A stretch of DNA of 64,000 bases from Trabulsiella odontotermitis (GTDB taxonomy: Bacteria > Pseudomonadota > Gammaproteobacteria > Enterobacterales > Enterobacteriaceae): positions 496,001-560,000 of the forward strand of contig NZ_CP125781.1 of assembly GCF_030053895.1 (NCBI RefSeq), read 5' to 3'. The position numbers and the translations under genes are program-made. Positions 8,101-16,250 of this stretch are shown here, in pieces. The notes beneath the pieces are model-generated. The model saw nothing but the letters and a program-made list of their open reading frames with translations. It had not been told where the DNA came from and did not search any database. Position 1 is the first letter of the stretch. The number at the start of each line of letters is the position of its first letter.

Positions 8101-10785
8101 ATGACAGATGTAACCGTAAAATCGCTGGCCGCAGAGATTCAGACTTCCGTGGAACGCCTGGTACAGCAATTTGCTGATGCAGGGATCCCGAAGTCCGCTG
8201 AAGACTCTGTGACCGCGCAAGAGAAGCAAACTTTATTAACGCACCTGAACCGCGAGCATGGTTCAGGCCCGGATAAGTTGACGTTGCAGCGCAAAACGCG
8301 TAGCACATTAAGCATTCAGGGTACCGGTGGGAAAAGTAAATCGGTACAGATTGAAGTCCGCAAAAAACGCACCTTTGTAAAACGCGACCCTCAAGATGCT
8401 GAGCGTCTCGCGGCCGAAGAAGAAGCGCAGCGTGAAGCGGAAGAGCAAGCCCGTCGTGAAGCTGAGGAAGCAGCCAAGCGTGAGGCGCAATTAAAAGCTG
8501 AACGTGAGGCCGCAGAACAAGCTAAGCGTGATGCCGCAGACAAGGCGAAACGCGAAGTAGCGGAAAAAGACAAAGTGAGCAATCAACAAATCGACGAAAA
8601 AACCAAAACCACCCAGGCTGAGAAAGTTCGCCGGGAAAACGAAGCTGCTGAGCTGAAGCGTAAAGCGGAAGAAGAAGCGCGTCGTAAACTGGAAGCTGAA
8701 GCCCGTCGTGTTGCGGAAGAAGCTCGCCGCATGGCGGAAGAAAATGCCAATACCTGGAATGAACAGGAAGTGGTGGAAGACGACAAGAGCGACTACCACG
8801 TCACGACCTCTCAGCATGCGCGTCAGGCTGAAGACGAAAACGATCGTGAAGTAGAAGGCGGTCGTGGCCGTGGTCGTAACGCGAAAGCGGCACGCCCGAA
8901 AAAAGGCAATAAACACGCGGAATCTAAAGCTGATCGTGAAGAAGCGCGTGCCGCCATTCGTGGTGGTAAGGGCGGTAAACGTAAAGGTTCCACTCTGCAG
9001 CAGGGCTTCCAGAAGCCGGCGCAGGCGGTCAACCGTGACGTTGTGATCGGCGAAACCATCACCGTTGGCGATCTGGCGAACAAGATGGCGGTTAAAGGCT
9101 CTCAGGTCATCAAAGCGATGATGAAACTGGGCGCCATGGCGACCATCAACCAAGTCATCGACCAGGAAACCGCACAGCTGGTTGCCGAAGAGATGGGCCA
9201 CAAAGTTATCCTGCGTCGTGAAAACGAGCTGGAAGAAGCAGTAATGAGCGACCGTGACACTGGCGCTGCGGCTGAACCGCGCGCACCGGTAGTGACCATC
9301 ATGGGTCACGTTGACCACGGTAAAACCTCGCTGCTCGACTACATTCGTTCAACGAAAGTGGCATCTGGTGAAGCGGGTGGTATTACCCAGCACATCGGTG
9401 CTTATCACGTTGAAACCGAAAATGGCATGATCACCTTCCTGGATACCCCGGGCCACGCCGCGTTTACCGCGATGCGTGCACGTGGTGCGCAGGCGACAGA
9501 TATCGTTGTTCTGGTGGTTGCTGCTGACGACGGCGTGATGCCGCAGACCATCGAAGCTATCCAGCACGCGAAAGCGGCGCAGGTGCCGGTAGTGGTTGCA
9601 GTGAACAAAATTGATAAGCCAGAAGCCGATCCGGATCGCGTCAAAAACGAACTGGCTCAGTACGGCATCATCCCTGAAGAGTGGGGCGGCGACTGCCAGT
9701 TCGTCCACGTTTCGGCGAAAGCGGGAACCGGTATCGACGATCTGCTGAACGCTATTCTGCTGCAGGCGGAAGTGCTGGAGCTGAAAGCGATCCGTAAAGG
9801 CATGGCGAGCGGCGCGGTGATCGAATCCTTCCTCGATAAAGGCCGTGGCCCGGTGGCGACGGTTCTGGTTCGCGAAGGTACGCTGAACAAAGGCGACATC
9901 GTGCTGTGTGGCTTCGAATATGGCCGTGTTCGTGCAATGCGTGACGAACTGGGTCAGGAAGTGCTGGAAGCGGGTCCGTCTATTCCGGTTGAGATCCTCG
10001 GCTTGTCCGGCGTTCCGGCTGCGGGTGACGAAGTGACCGTGGTTCGTGACGAGAAAAAAGCGCGTGAAGTGGCGCTGTATCGTCAGGGCAAATTCCGTGA
10101 AGTTAAACTGGCGCGTCAGCAGAAATCTAAACTCGAGAACATGTTTGCCAACATGACCGAGGGCGAAGTTCACGAAGTGAATATCGTATTGAAAGCTGAT
10201 GTTCAGGGTTCTGTGGAAGCGATCACCGACTCTCTGCTGAAACTGTCCACCGACGAAGTGAAAGTGAAGATCGTGGGTTCTGGCGTAGGTGGTATCACCG
10301 AAACCGACGCGACGCTGGCAGCGGCATCCAACGCCATTCTGGTAGGCTTCAACGTCCGTGCCGATGCTTCTGCTCGCCGCGTGATCGAAGCAGAAAGCCT
10401 GGATCTGCGTTACTACTCCGTCATCTATAACCTGATCGACGAAGTGAAAGCGGCGATGAGCGGCATGCTGTCTCCGGAACTGAAACAGCAGATCATCGGT
10501 CTGGCTGAAGTGCGTGACGTGTTCAAATCACCGAAATTTGGTGCCATCGCAGGTTGTATGGTTACCGAAGGTGTGGTCAAACGTCACAACCCGATCCGCG
10601 TTCTGCGCGACAACGTGGTTATTTACGAAGGCGAGCTGGAATCCCTGCGCCGCTTCAAAGATGACGTTAACGAAGTCCGTAACGGTATGGAATGTGGTAT
10701 CGGCGTTAAGAACTACAACGACGTGCGTACCGGCGATATGATCGAAGTGTTCGAGATTATCGAAATCCAGCGTACGATCGAGTAA
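8101..10785 (+). CDS. infB: Translation initiation factor IF-2
   Basis: GTPase placing initiator tRNA on the 30S subunit. It has 894 residues, about four more than E. coli IF-2. Order: IF2N domain, a long charged Ala/Glu/Lys/Arg linker (about 95-230) that should form helix, a basic GRGRGRNAKAARPKKG patch, a second IF2N-like region, then the G domain with GHVDHGKTSLL, DTPGHAAF and NKIDKP, and C-terminal domains ending IEIQRTIE. In E. coli internal starts give shorter forms; in-frame candidates exist here but were not assigned. The linker is the part that differs most from E. coli. Confidence 0.98.
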   Translation: MTDVTVKSLAAEIQTSVERLVQQFADAGIPKSAEDSVTAQEKQTLLTHLNREHGSGPDKLTLQRKTRSTLSIQGTGGKSKSVQIEVRKKRTFVKRDPQDAERLAAEEEAQREAEEQARREAEEAAKREAQLKAEREAAEQAKRDAADKAKREVAEKDKVSNQQIDEKTKTTQAEKVRRENEAAELKRKAEEEARRKLEAEARRVAEEARRMAEENANTWNEQEVVEDDKSDYHVTTSQHARQAEDENDREVEGGRGRGRNAKAARPKKGNKHAESKADREEARAAIRGGKGGKRKGSTLQQGFQKPAQAVNRDVVIGETITVGDLANKMAVKGSQVIKAMMKLGAMATINQVIDQETAQLVAEEMGHKVILRRENELEEAVMSDRDTGAAAEPRAPVVTIMGHVDHGKTSLLDYIRSTKVASGEAGGITQHIGAYHVETENGMITFLDTPGHAAFTAMRARGAQATDIVVLVVAADDGVMPQTIEAIQHAKAAQVPVVVAVNKIDKPEADPDRVKNELAQYGIIPEEWGGDCQFVHVSAKAGTGIDDLLNAILLQAEVLELKAIRKGMASGAVIESFLDKGRGPVATVLVREGTLNKGDIVLCGFEYGRVRAMRDELGQEVLEAGPSIPVEILGLSGVPAAGDEVTVVRDEKKAREVALYRQGKFREVKLARQQKSKLENMFANMTEGEVHEVNIVLKADVQGSVEAITDSLLKLSTDEVKVKIVGSGVGGITETDATLAAASNAILVGFNVRADASARRVIEAESLDLRYYSVIYNLIDEVKAAMSGMLSPELKQQIIGLAEVRDVFKSPKFGAIAGCMVTEGVVKRHNPIRVLRDNVVIYEGELESLRRFKDDVNEVRNGMECGIGVKNYNDVRTGDMIEVFEIIEIQRTIE

Positions 10786-10794
10786 TCCTTCGTC

Positions 10795-10867
10795 ATGCCC
10801 GGTGACACTTCGTTTACCGGGCCTACGGCCGGGTTGTAGGCCGGGTAAGCCCAGCGCCACCCGGCAA
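10795..10867 (+). repeat. REP/BIME-type palindromic repeat
   Basis: Two facing palindromic units between infB and rbfA: ACCGGGCCTAC followed by GTAGGCCGGGTAAG, then CACCCGGCA. This is the enterobacterial REP pattern, in which GCCTAC and GTAGGC cores face each other. It probably stabilises the 3' end of the upstream mRNA. Confidence 0.7.
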
Positions 10868-10875
10868 TGCGTTTC

Positions 10876-10900
10876 AAAAGGGGCTTTTGCCCCTTTTTTG
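10876..10900 (+). terminator. Hairpin terminator between infB and rbfA
   Basis: AAAAGGGGC and GCCCCTTTT arms with a short loop and a T-run, just before rbfA. It probably acts as a partial terminator within the long operon. Confidence 0.7.
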
Positions 10901-10922
10901 TCTTTAGTCTGGAGAATTTATT

Positions 10923-11324
10923 ATGGCGAAAGAATTTGGTCGCCCGCAGCGCGTGGCGCAGGAGATGCAAAAAGAAATTGCGATCATCCTGCAGCGCGAA
11001 ATCAAAGATCCGCGTCTGGGTATGATGACCACTGTTTCAGGTGTCGAAATGTCCCGTGACCTGGCCTATGCCAAAGTATTTGTCACCTTCCTGAACGACA
11101 AAGATGAAGCCGCCGTCAAAGCGGGCATCAAAGCGTTGCAGGAAGCGTCTGGTTTTATCCGTACGCTGCTCGGCAAAGCGATGCGCCTGCGCATCGTGCC
11201 TGAGCTGACCTTCTTCTACGACAACTCGCTGGTCGAAGGGATGCGCATGTCAAACCTGGTGACCAACGTGGTGAAGCATGACGAAGAGCGTCGTGTGAAC
11301 CCGGACGACAGCAAGGAGGACTGA
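10923..11324 (+). CDS. rbfA: Ribosome-binding factor A
   Basis: Single-KH-domain protein that binds the 30S subunit during 16S rRNA 5'-end maturation and cold adaptation. The product has 133 residues, as in E. coli, from MAKEFGRPQRVAQEM to a charged tail NPDDSKED. A TGGAG ribosome site precedes ATG 10923. The stop overlaps the truB ATG by one base (TGATG), so translation is coupled. Confidence 0.97.
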   Translation: MAKEFGRPQRVAQEMQKEIAIILQREIKDPRLGMMTTVSGVEMSRDLAYAKVFVTFLNDKDEAAVKAGIKALQEASGFIRTLLGKAMRLRIVPELTFFYDNSLVEGMRMSNLVTNVVKHDEERRVNPDDSKED

Positions 11325-12268
11325 TGAGTCGTCCTCGTCGTCGTGGTCGCGATGTGCATGGCGTGCTGTTGCTGGATAAACCGCAGGGCGCGTCCAGCAA
11401 CGATGTCCTGCAAAAAGTAAAGCGTATTTATAACGCCAACCGTGCCGGGCACACCGGCGCGCTGGATCCGCTGGCGACCGGCATGCTGCCGATTTGCCTC
11501 GGCGAAGCCACCAAGTTTTCTCAGTACCTGCTGGATTCCGATAAACGCTATCGCGTTATCGCGCGTCTCGGTCAGCGTACCGACACCTCTGATGCGGACG
11601 GCAACATCGTCGAAGAGCGCCCGGTGACCTTCACCGACGCCCAACTGGCTGCGGCGCTGGAGAGCTTTCGTGGCGACACGATGCAGGTGCCATCGATGTA
11701 TTCCGCGCTAAAGTATCAGGGTAAAAAACTGTACGAGTATGCGCGTCAGGGAATTGACGTCCCGCGTGAAGCGCGACCGATTACCGTTTACGAGCTGCTG
11801 TTTATTCGTCACGAAGGGCACGAGCTGGAGCTGGAAGTTCACTGCTCTAAAGGCACCTACATTCGGACCATCATTGACGATTTAGGCGAAAAGCTCGGTT
11901 GCGGCGCGCATGTGATTTTCCTGCGTCGTCTGGCGGTGAGCAAATACCCGGTTGAGCGAATGGTGACGCTTGAGCAGCTTCGCGCGCTGGTTGAACAGGC
12001 GGAAACGCAGGGCATTCCTGCCGCACAGTTGCTGGATCCTCTGCTGATGCCGATGGACAGTCCTGCCTCTGATTTCCCGCGGGTGAACATTCCGGCGGTT
12101 GTCGCCGCCTATTTTAAACAGGGTCAGCCGGTGCGTGCCTCGCAGGCACCTGAGACGGGTCTGGTTCGTGTGACAGAAGGCGATGACGACGCGTTTATCG
12201 GGATGGGCGAAATTGACGACGAAGGCCGCGTCGCGCCGCGTCGTCTGGTGGTGGAATACCCGCAGTAA
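11324..12268 (+). CDS. truB: tRNA pseudouridine-55 synthase
   Basis: Modifies U55 in the T-loop of tRNAs. The 314-residue product has the catalytic motif GALDPLATGMLP (Asp near residue 48), the KGTYIRTIIDDLG motif, and a C-terminal PUA-like region (AYFKQGQPVR), as in E. coli. It is translationally coupled to rbfA and followed by rpsO. Confidence 0.97.
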   Translation: MSRPRRRGRDVHGVLLLDKPQGASSNDVLQKVKRIYNANRAGHTGALDPLATGMLPICLGEATKFSQYLLDSDKRYRVIARLGQRTDTSDADGNIVEERPVTFTDAQLAAALESFRGDTMQVPSMYSALKYQGKKLYEYARQGIDVPREARPITVYELLFIRHEGHELELEVHCSKGTYIRTIIDDLGEKLGCGAHVIFLRRLAVSKYPVERMVTLEQLRALVEQAETQGIPAAQLLDPLLMPMDSPASDFPRVNIPAVVAAYFKQGQPVRASQAPETGLVRVTEGDDDAFIGMGEIDDEGRVAPRRLVVEYPQ

Positions 12269-12417
12269 AGCGCTCACCTTGCGATTACAGGGCGCTGCGA
12301 GTAGAATATTGCCGCTTGACGTCTGCACATTTGTTTAACAATTGTCGCAGCGTTAATCTCAGGGTGGCTGAATTAGAGATCGGCACCCTTTATTTCTTTT
12401 TAATTCTGGAGTTTAAA

Positions 12418-12687
12418 ATGTCTCTAAGCGTTGAAGCTAAAGCTAAAATCGTTTCCGAGTTCGGTCGTGGTTCTAACGACAGCGGTTCTACCGAAGTTCA
12501 GGTTGCTCTGCTGACTGCACAGATCAACCACCTGCAGGGTCACTTTGCAGAGCACAAAAAAGATCACCACAGCCGTCGTGGTCTGCTGCGCATGGTTTCT
12601 CAGCGTCGTAAACTGCTCGACTACCTGAAACGTAAAGATGTTGCACGCTACACCGCGCTGATCGAGCGTCTGGGCCTGCGTCGCTAA
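12418..12687 (+). CDS. rpsO: Ribosomal protein S15
   Basis: Primary 16S rRNA binding protein of the small subunit platform. It has 89 residues, beginning MSLSVEAKAKIVSEF and ending ERLGLRR. The ATG at 12418 follows a CTGGAG site; upstream in-frame codons are in the leader and not coding. In E. coli the leader folds into a pseudoknot bound by S15 for autoregulation; the leader around 12380-12420 looks similar, but I did not model it. Confidence 0.97.
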   Translation: MSLSVEAKAKIVSEFGRGSNDSGSTEVQVALLTAQINHLQGHFAEHKKDHHSRRGLLRMVSQRRKLLDYLKRKDVARYTALIERLGLRR

Positions 12688-12708
12688 GTCTGGCGAGTTT
12701 CATAAAGA

Positions 12709-12731
12709 GGGGCCTTCATGGCCCCTTTTTT
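12709..12731 (+). terminator. rpsO terminator
   Basis: Perfect GGGGCC/GGCCCC stem with a five-base loop followed by six T, 21 bases after the rpsO stop. It matches the rpsO-pnp terminator of E. coli, which is only partly efficient. Confidence 0.88.
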
Positions 12732-12798
12732 CAAGCTGATGGCAGCAATTCACTGGAAACTAATGTATTGTTGCTTTAAATGATCTTCATTGCAGAGG

Positions 12799-12857
12799 TT
12801 CGCGCGGCTAATGAGAGGCTTGACCCGGGGCGGGTTAGGATTGTCATTAGTCGCGAG
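12799..12857 (+). promoter_or_regulatory. pnp leader hairpin (RNase III / PNPase autoregulation site)
   Basis: Long stem in the pnp 5' leader: 12799-12818 pairs with 12838-12857 (GCTAATGA with TCATTAGT plus flanking bases), with an inner GACCCG/CGGGTT hairpin. In E. coli the equivalent stem is cut by RNase III and then degraded by PNPase to repress pnp. The rest of the leader up to 12933 has no gene. Confidence 0.75.
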
Positions 12858-12933
12858 GATGCAAGAGGATCGGGTGCACTGGTCGGCATACCAGCATGGT
12901 GTGCTGTCCCCCAATCAAGTAAAGGATATTATT

Positions 12934-15069
12934 TTGCTTAATCCGATCGTTCGTAAATTCCAGTACGGCCAACATACCGTAACACTGGAAACCGGCATGA
13001 TGGCGCGCCAGGCAACGGCCGCTGTGATGGTAAGCATGGATGACACCGCGGTATTCGTTACCGTAGTGGGTCAGAAAAAAGCCAAGCCGGGTCAGGACTT
13101 CTTCCCGCTGACCGTAAACTATCAGGAGCGTACTTACGCTGCCGGTAAAATCCCGGGTGGTTTCTTCCGTCGTGAAGGCCGTCCGAGCGAAGGCGAAACG
13201 CTGATCGCGCGTCTGATTGACCGCCCGGTTCGCCCGCTGTTCCCGGAAGGTTTCGTTAACGAAGTACAGGTTATTGCGACCGTCGTTTCCGTTAACCCGC
13301 AGGTTAACCCGGATATCGTGGCAATGATCGGTGCTTCCGCGGCACTGTCTCTGTCCGGTATTCCGTTCAATGGTCCTATCGGCGCCGCTCGTGTAGGTTA
13401 CATCAACGACCAGTACGTACTGAACCCGACTCAGGAAGAGCTGAAAACCAGCAAACTGGATCTGGTGGTTGCCGGTACGGAAGCCGCTGTACTGATGGTG
13501 GAATCCGAAGCAGAACTGCTGAGCGAAGATCAGATGCTGGGCGCGGTGGTTTATGGCCACGAGCAGCAGCAGATCGTCATTCAGAACATCAACGACCTGG
13601 TCAAAGAAGCGGGCAAACCGCGCTGGGACTGGCAGCCGGAAGCGGCAAACGATGCGCTGAACGCACGCGTTGCTGCGCTGGCGGAAGCGCGCCTGAGCGA
13701 TGCCTACCGCATCACCGACAAGCAGGAACGTTACGCGCAGGTTGACGTGATCAAATCTGAAACCATCGATGCGCTGGTAGCAGAAGACGAAACCCTGGAC
13801 GCCAACGAGCTGGGTGAAATCCTGCACGCTATCGAGAAAAACGTCGTTCGTAGCCGCGTTCTGGCAGGCGAGCCGCGTATCGATGGCCGTGAAAAAGACA
13901 TGATCCGTGGTCTGGACGTGCGCACTGGCGTGCTGCCGCGTACTCACGGTTCCGCGCTGTTCACCCGTGGTGAAACACAGGCGCTGGTAACTGCGACTCT
14001 GGGTACCGCACGTGATGCGCAGATCATCGACGAACTGATGGGCGAGCGCACTGACAGCTTCCTGTTCCACTACAACTTCCCTCCGTACTCTGTCGGTGAA
14101 ACCGGCATGGTAGGTTCACCGAAGCGTCGTGAAATTGGTCACGGTCGTCTGGCGAAACGTGGCGTGCTGGCGGTTATGCCGACGATGGATGAATTCCCGT
14201 ACACCGTTCGTGTGGTCTCTGAAATCACCGAATCTAACGGTTCTTCTTCTATGGCTTCCGTCTGTGGCGCTTCTCTGGCGCTGATGGACGCTGGTGTGCC
14301 GGTGAAAGCAGCCGTTGCGGGTATCGCGATGGGTCTGGTGAAAGAAGGCGACAACTTCGTTGTGCTGTCTGACATCCTGGGCGACGAAGACCACCTGGGC
14401 GACATGGACTTCAAAGTGGCGGGTTCCCGCGACGGTATCTCTGCCCTGCAGATGGATATCAAAATCGAAGGTATCACCAAAGAGATCATGCAGGTTGCTC
14501 TGAACCAGGCTAAAGGTGCGCGTCTGCACATCCTGGGCGTGATGGAACAGGCGATCAACGCGCCGCGTGGCGATATCTCTGAGTTCGCGCCGCGTATCCA
14601 CACCATCAAGATCAACCCGGACAAGATCAAAGACGTGATCGGTAAAGGCGGTTCCGTGATCCGCGCGCTGACCGACGAAACCGGCACCACCATCGAAATT
14701 GAAGATGATGGCACCGTGAAGATCGCAGCGACCGACGGCGACAAAGCGAAACACGCTATCCGTCGTATCGAAGAGATTACGGCCGAAATCGAAGTGGGTC
14801 GTATCTACAACGGTAAAGTGACCCGCATCGTCGACTTTGGCGCATTCGTTGCCATCGGTGGCGGTAAAGAAGGTCTGGTACACATCTCTCAGATCGCCGA
14901 CAAGCGCGTAGAGAAAGTGACCGACTATCTGCAGATGGGTCAGGAAGTGCCGGTGAAAGTACTGGAAGTTGACCGTCAGGGCCGTATCCGTCTGAGCATT
15001 AAAGAAGCGACCGAGCAGTCTCAGCCTGCCGCCGCGCCGGAAGCACCGGCAGCGGAACAGGGCGAGTAA
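12934..15069 (+). CDS. pnp: Polynucleotide phosphorylase
   Basis: 3'-to-5' phosphorolytic exoribonuclease of the RNA degradosome. I chose the TTG at 12934 (MLNPIVRKFQYG), preceded by AAGGATAT, because it gives the 711-residue family length; the open frame extends further upstream through the leader hairpin. Two RNase PH-like domains, a KH domain (VIGKGGSVIRALT) and a C-terminal S1 domain (GRIYNGKVTRIVDFGAFV) follow in order. The tail is rich in Ala/Pro/Glu, as in E. coli. Confidence 0.97.
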   Translation: MLNPIVRKFQYGQHTVTLETGMMARQATAAVMVSMDDTAVFVTVVGQKKAKPGQDFFPLTVNYQERTYAAGKIPGGFFRREGRPSEGETLIARLIDRPVRPLFPEGFVNEVQVIATVVSVNPQVNPDIVAMIGASAALSLSGIPFNGPIGAARVGYINDQYVLNPTQEELKTSKLDLVVAGTEAAVLMVESEAELLSEDQMLGAVVYGHEQQQIVIQNINDLVKEAGKPRWDWQPEAANDALNARVAALAEARLSDAYRITDKQERYAQVDVIKSETIDALVAEDETLDANELGEILHAIEKNVVRSRVLAGEPRIDGREKDMIRGLDVRTGVLPRTHGSALFTRGETQALVTATLGTARDAQIIDELMGERTDSFLFHYNFPPYSVGETGMVGSPKRREIGHGRLAKRGVLAVMPTMDEFPYTVRVVSEITESNGSSSMASVCGASLALMDAGVPVKAAVAGIAMGLVKEGDNFVVLSDILGDEDHLGDMDFKVAGSRDGISALQMDIKIEGITKEIMQVALNQAKGARLHILGVMEQAINAPRGDISEFAPRIHTIKINPDKIKDVIGKGGSVIRALTDETGTTIEIEDDGTVKIAATDGDKAKHAIRRIEEITAEIEVGRIYNGKVTRIVDFGAFVAIGGGKEGLVHISQIADKRVEKVTDYLQMGQEVPVKVLEVDRQGRIRLSIKEATEQSQPAAAPEAPAAEQGE

Positions 15070-15179
15070 GGTTGCCATTTGCCCTCCGCGAAAGCGGAGG
15101 GCGTATTGACCCGGCAGGATGCCTGATTTGCAACCGGGGAACAGGACGTTCATCCAATAGTTGTCTTCGGGAGTGGGAA

Positions 15180-16064
15180 ATGAAGCCTTTTTTGCGCTGG
15201 TGTTTCGTTGCGACAGCACTCACCCTGGCAGGATGCAGCAACTCTGCCTGGCGTAAGAGTGAAGTCCTCGCGGTACCATTGCAACCGACTTTGCAGCAAG
15301 AAGTGATTCTGGCACGCATGGAACAAATTCTTGCCAGTCGGGCTTTAACCGATGACGAACGCGCACAGCTTTTATATGAGCGCGGAGTGTTGTATGATAG
15401 TCTCGGTCTGAGGGCCTTAGCGCGAAATGATTTCTCACAAGCGCTGGCAATCCGACCGGATATGCCTGAAGTATTCAATTACTTAGGCATTTATTTAACG
15501 CAGGCAGGCAATTTTGATGCTGCCTATGAAGCGTTTGATTCTGTACTTGAGCTTGATCCAACTTACAATTATGCGCATTTAAATCGCGGCATCGCACTGT
15601 ATTACGGCGGTCGCATTAAGTTAGCGCAAGATGATCTGCTGGCGTTTTATCAAGACGATCCCAATGATCCTTTCCGAAGCCTGTGGCTTTATGTCGTTGA
15701 GCGGAAGCTCGACGAAAAGCAGGCGCGCGAAGCACTGAAACAGCGCTTCGACAAATCGGATAAAGAGCAATGGGGATGGAACATTGTCGAGTTCTACCTC
15801 GGTGACATTAGCGAACAAACGCTAATGGAAAGACTGAAGGCGGACGCAACGGATAACACCTCGCTCGCTGAGCATCTCAGTGAAACCAACTTCTATTTAG
15901 GTAAGTACTACCTAAGTCTGGGGGACATGGACAGCGCTACGGCACTGTTCAAACTGGCGGTGGCTAACAACGTTCATAACTTTGTTGAGCACCGATACGC
16001 ATTGTTGGAATTATCGCTCCTGGGCCAGGAGCAAGATGACCTGGCAGAATCGGACCAGCAATAG
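15180..16064 (+). CDS. nlpI: Outer-membrane lipoprotein NlpI
   Basis: TPR lipoprotein of the outer membrane's inner face; in E. coli it partners with the protease Prc and modulates peptidoglycan hydrolases. The 294-residue product starts at ATG 15180 after GGGAGTGGGAA and has a type II signal with lipobox LAGC (Cys19). TPR-like helices follow, e.g. RGVLYDSLGLRALARNDF and PEVFNYLGIYLTQAGN. The open frame runs further upstream, but that part lacks a start signal. Located between pnp and deaD, as in E. coli. Confidence 0.95.
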   Translation: MKPFLRWCFVATALTLAGCSNSAWRKSEVLAVPLQPTLQQEVILARMEQILASRALTDDERAQLLYERGVLYDSLGLRALARNDFSQALAIRPDMPEVFNYLGIYLTQAGNFDAAYEAFDSVLELDPTYNYAHLNRGIALYYGGRIKLAQDDLLAFYQDDPNDPFRSLWLYVVERKLDEKQAREALKQRFDKSDKEQWGWNIVEFYLGDISEQTLMERLKADATDNTSLAEHLSETNFYLGKYYLSLGDMDSATALFKLAVANNVHNFVEHRYALLELSLLGQEQDDLAESDQQ

Positions 16065-16169
16065 CTGACGAACATATCAGCCCAAAGTCTTTTTGATTGC
16101 CATCACCTTCGCGGGTGAGGGCTTTATTGTTCGTTAATTCAACTAATTTGAGCCGGTTCACACTTTTCA

Positions 16170-16250
16170 ATGAAAATTGCCGTAAGTTTTCACGATGAGT
16201 TATGTAGACTGGCCGCCATTCATATTGAGGCACACGTACTACATGGCTGA
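16170..16250 (+). CDS. yrbN: Small leader protein YrbN (26 aa)
   Basis: An ORF of 26 codons (MKIAVSFHDELCRLAAIHIE, then AHVLHG) directly before deaD. The sequence closely matches E. coli YrbN, including position. Its stop overlaps the deaD start by eight bases (ATGGCTGA), which suggests coupling or a leader-peptide role for deaD translation. No function is established. Confidence 0.85.
   Translation: MKIAVSFHDELCRLAAIHIEAHVLHG

Noticed and set aside
12735..12930. SraG/PsrO small RNA on the strand opposite the pnp leader
   Set aside because: E. coli has this RNA here, but I could not identify its promoter or terminator in this sequence, so it is not listed as a feature.
12847..14070. 407-codon minus-strand frame inside pnp, and similar long ones in infB, deaD, argG and pnp
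   Set aside because: Complement of conserved coding sequence in G+C-rich genes, without start signals or recognisable domains.
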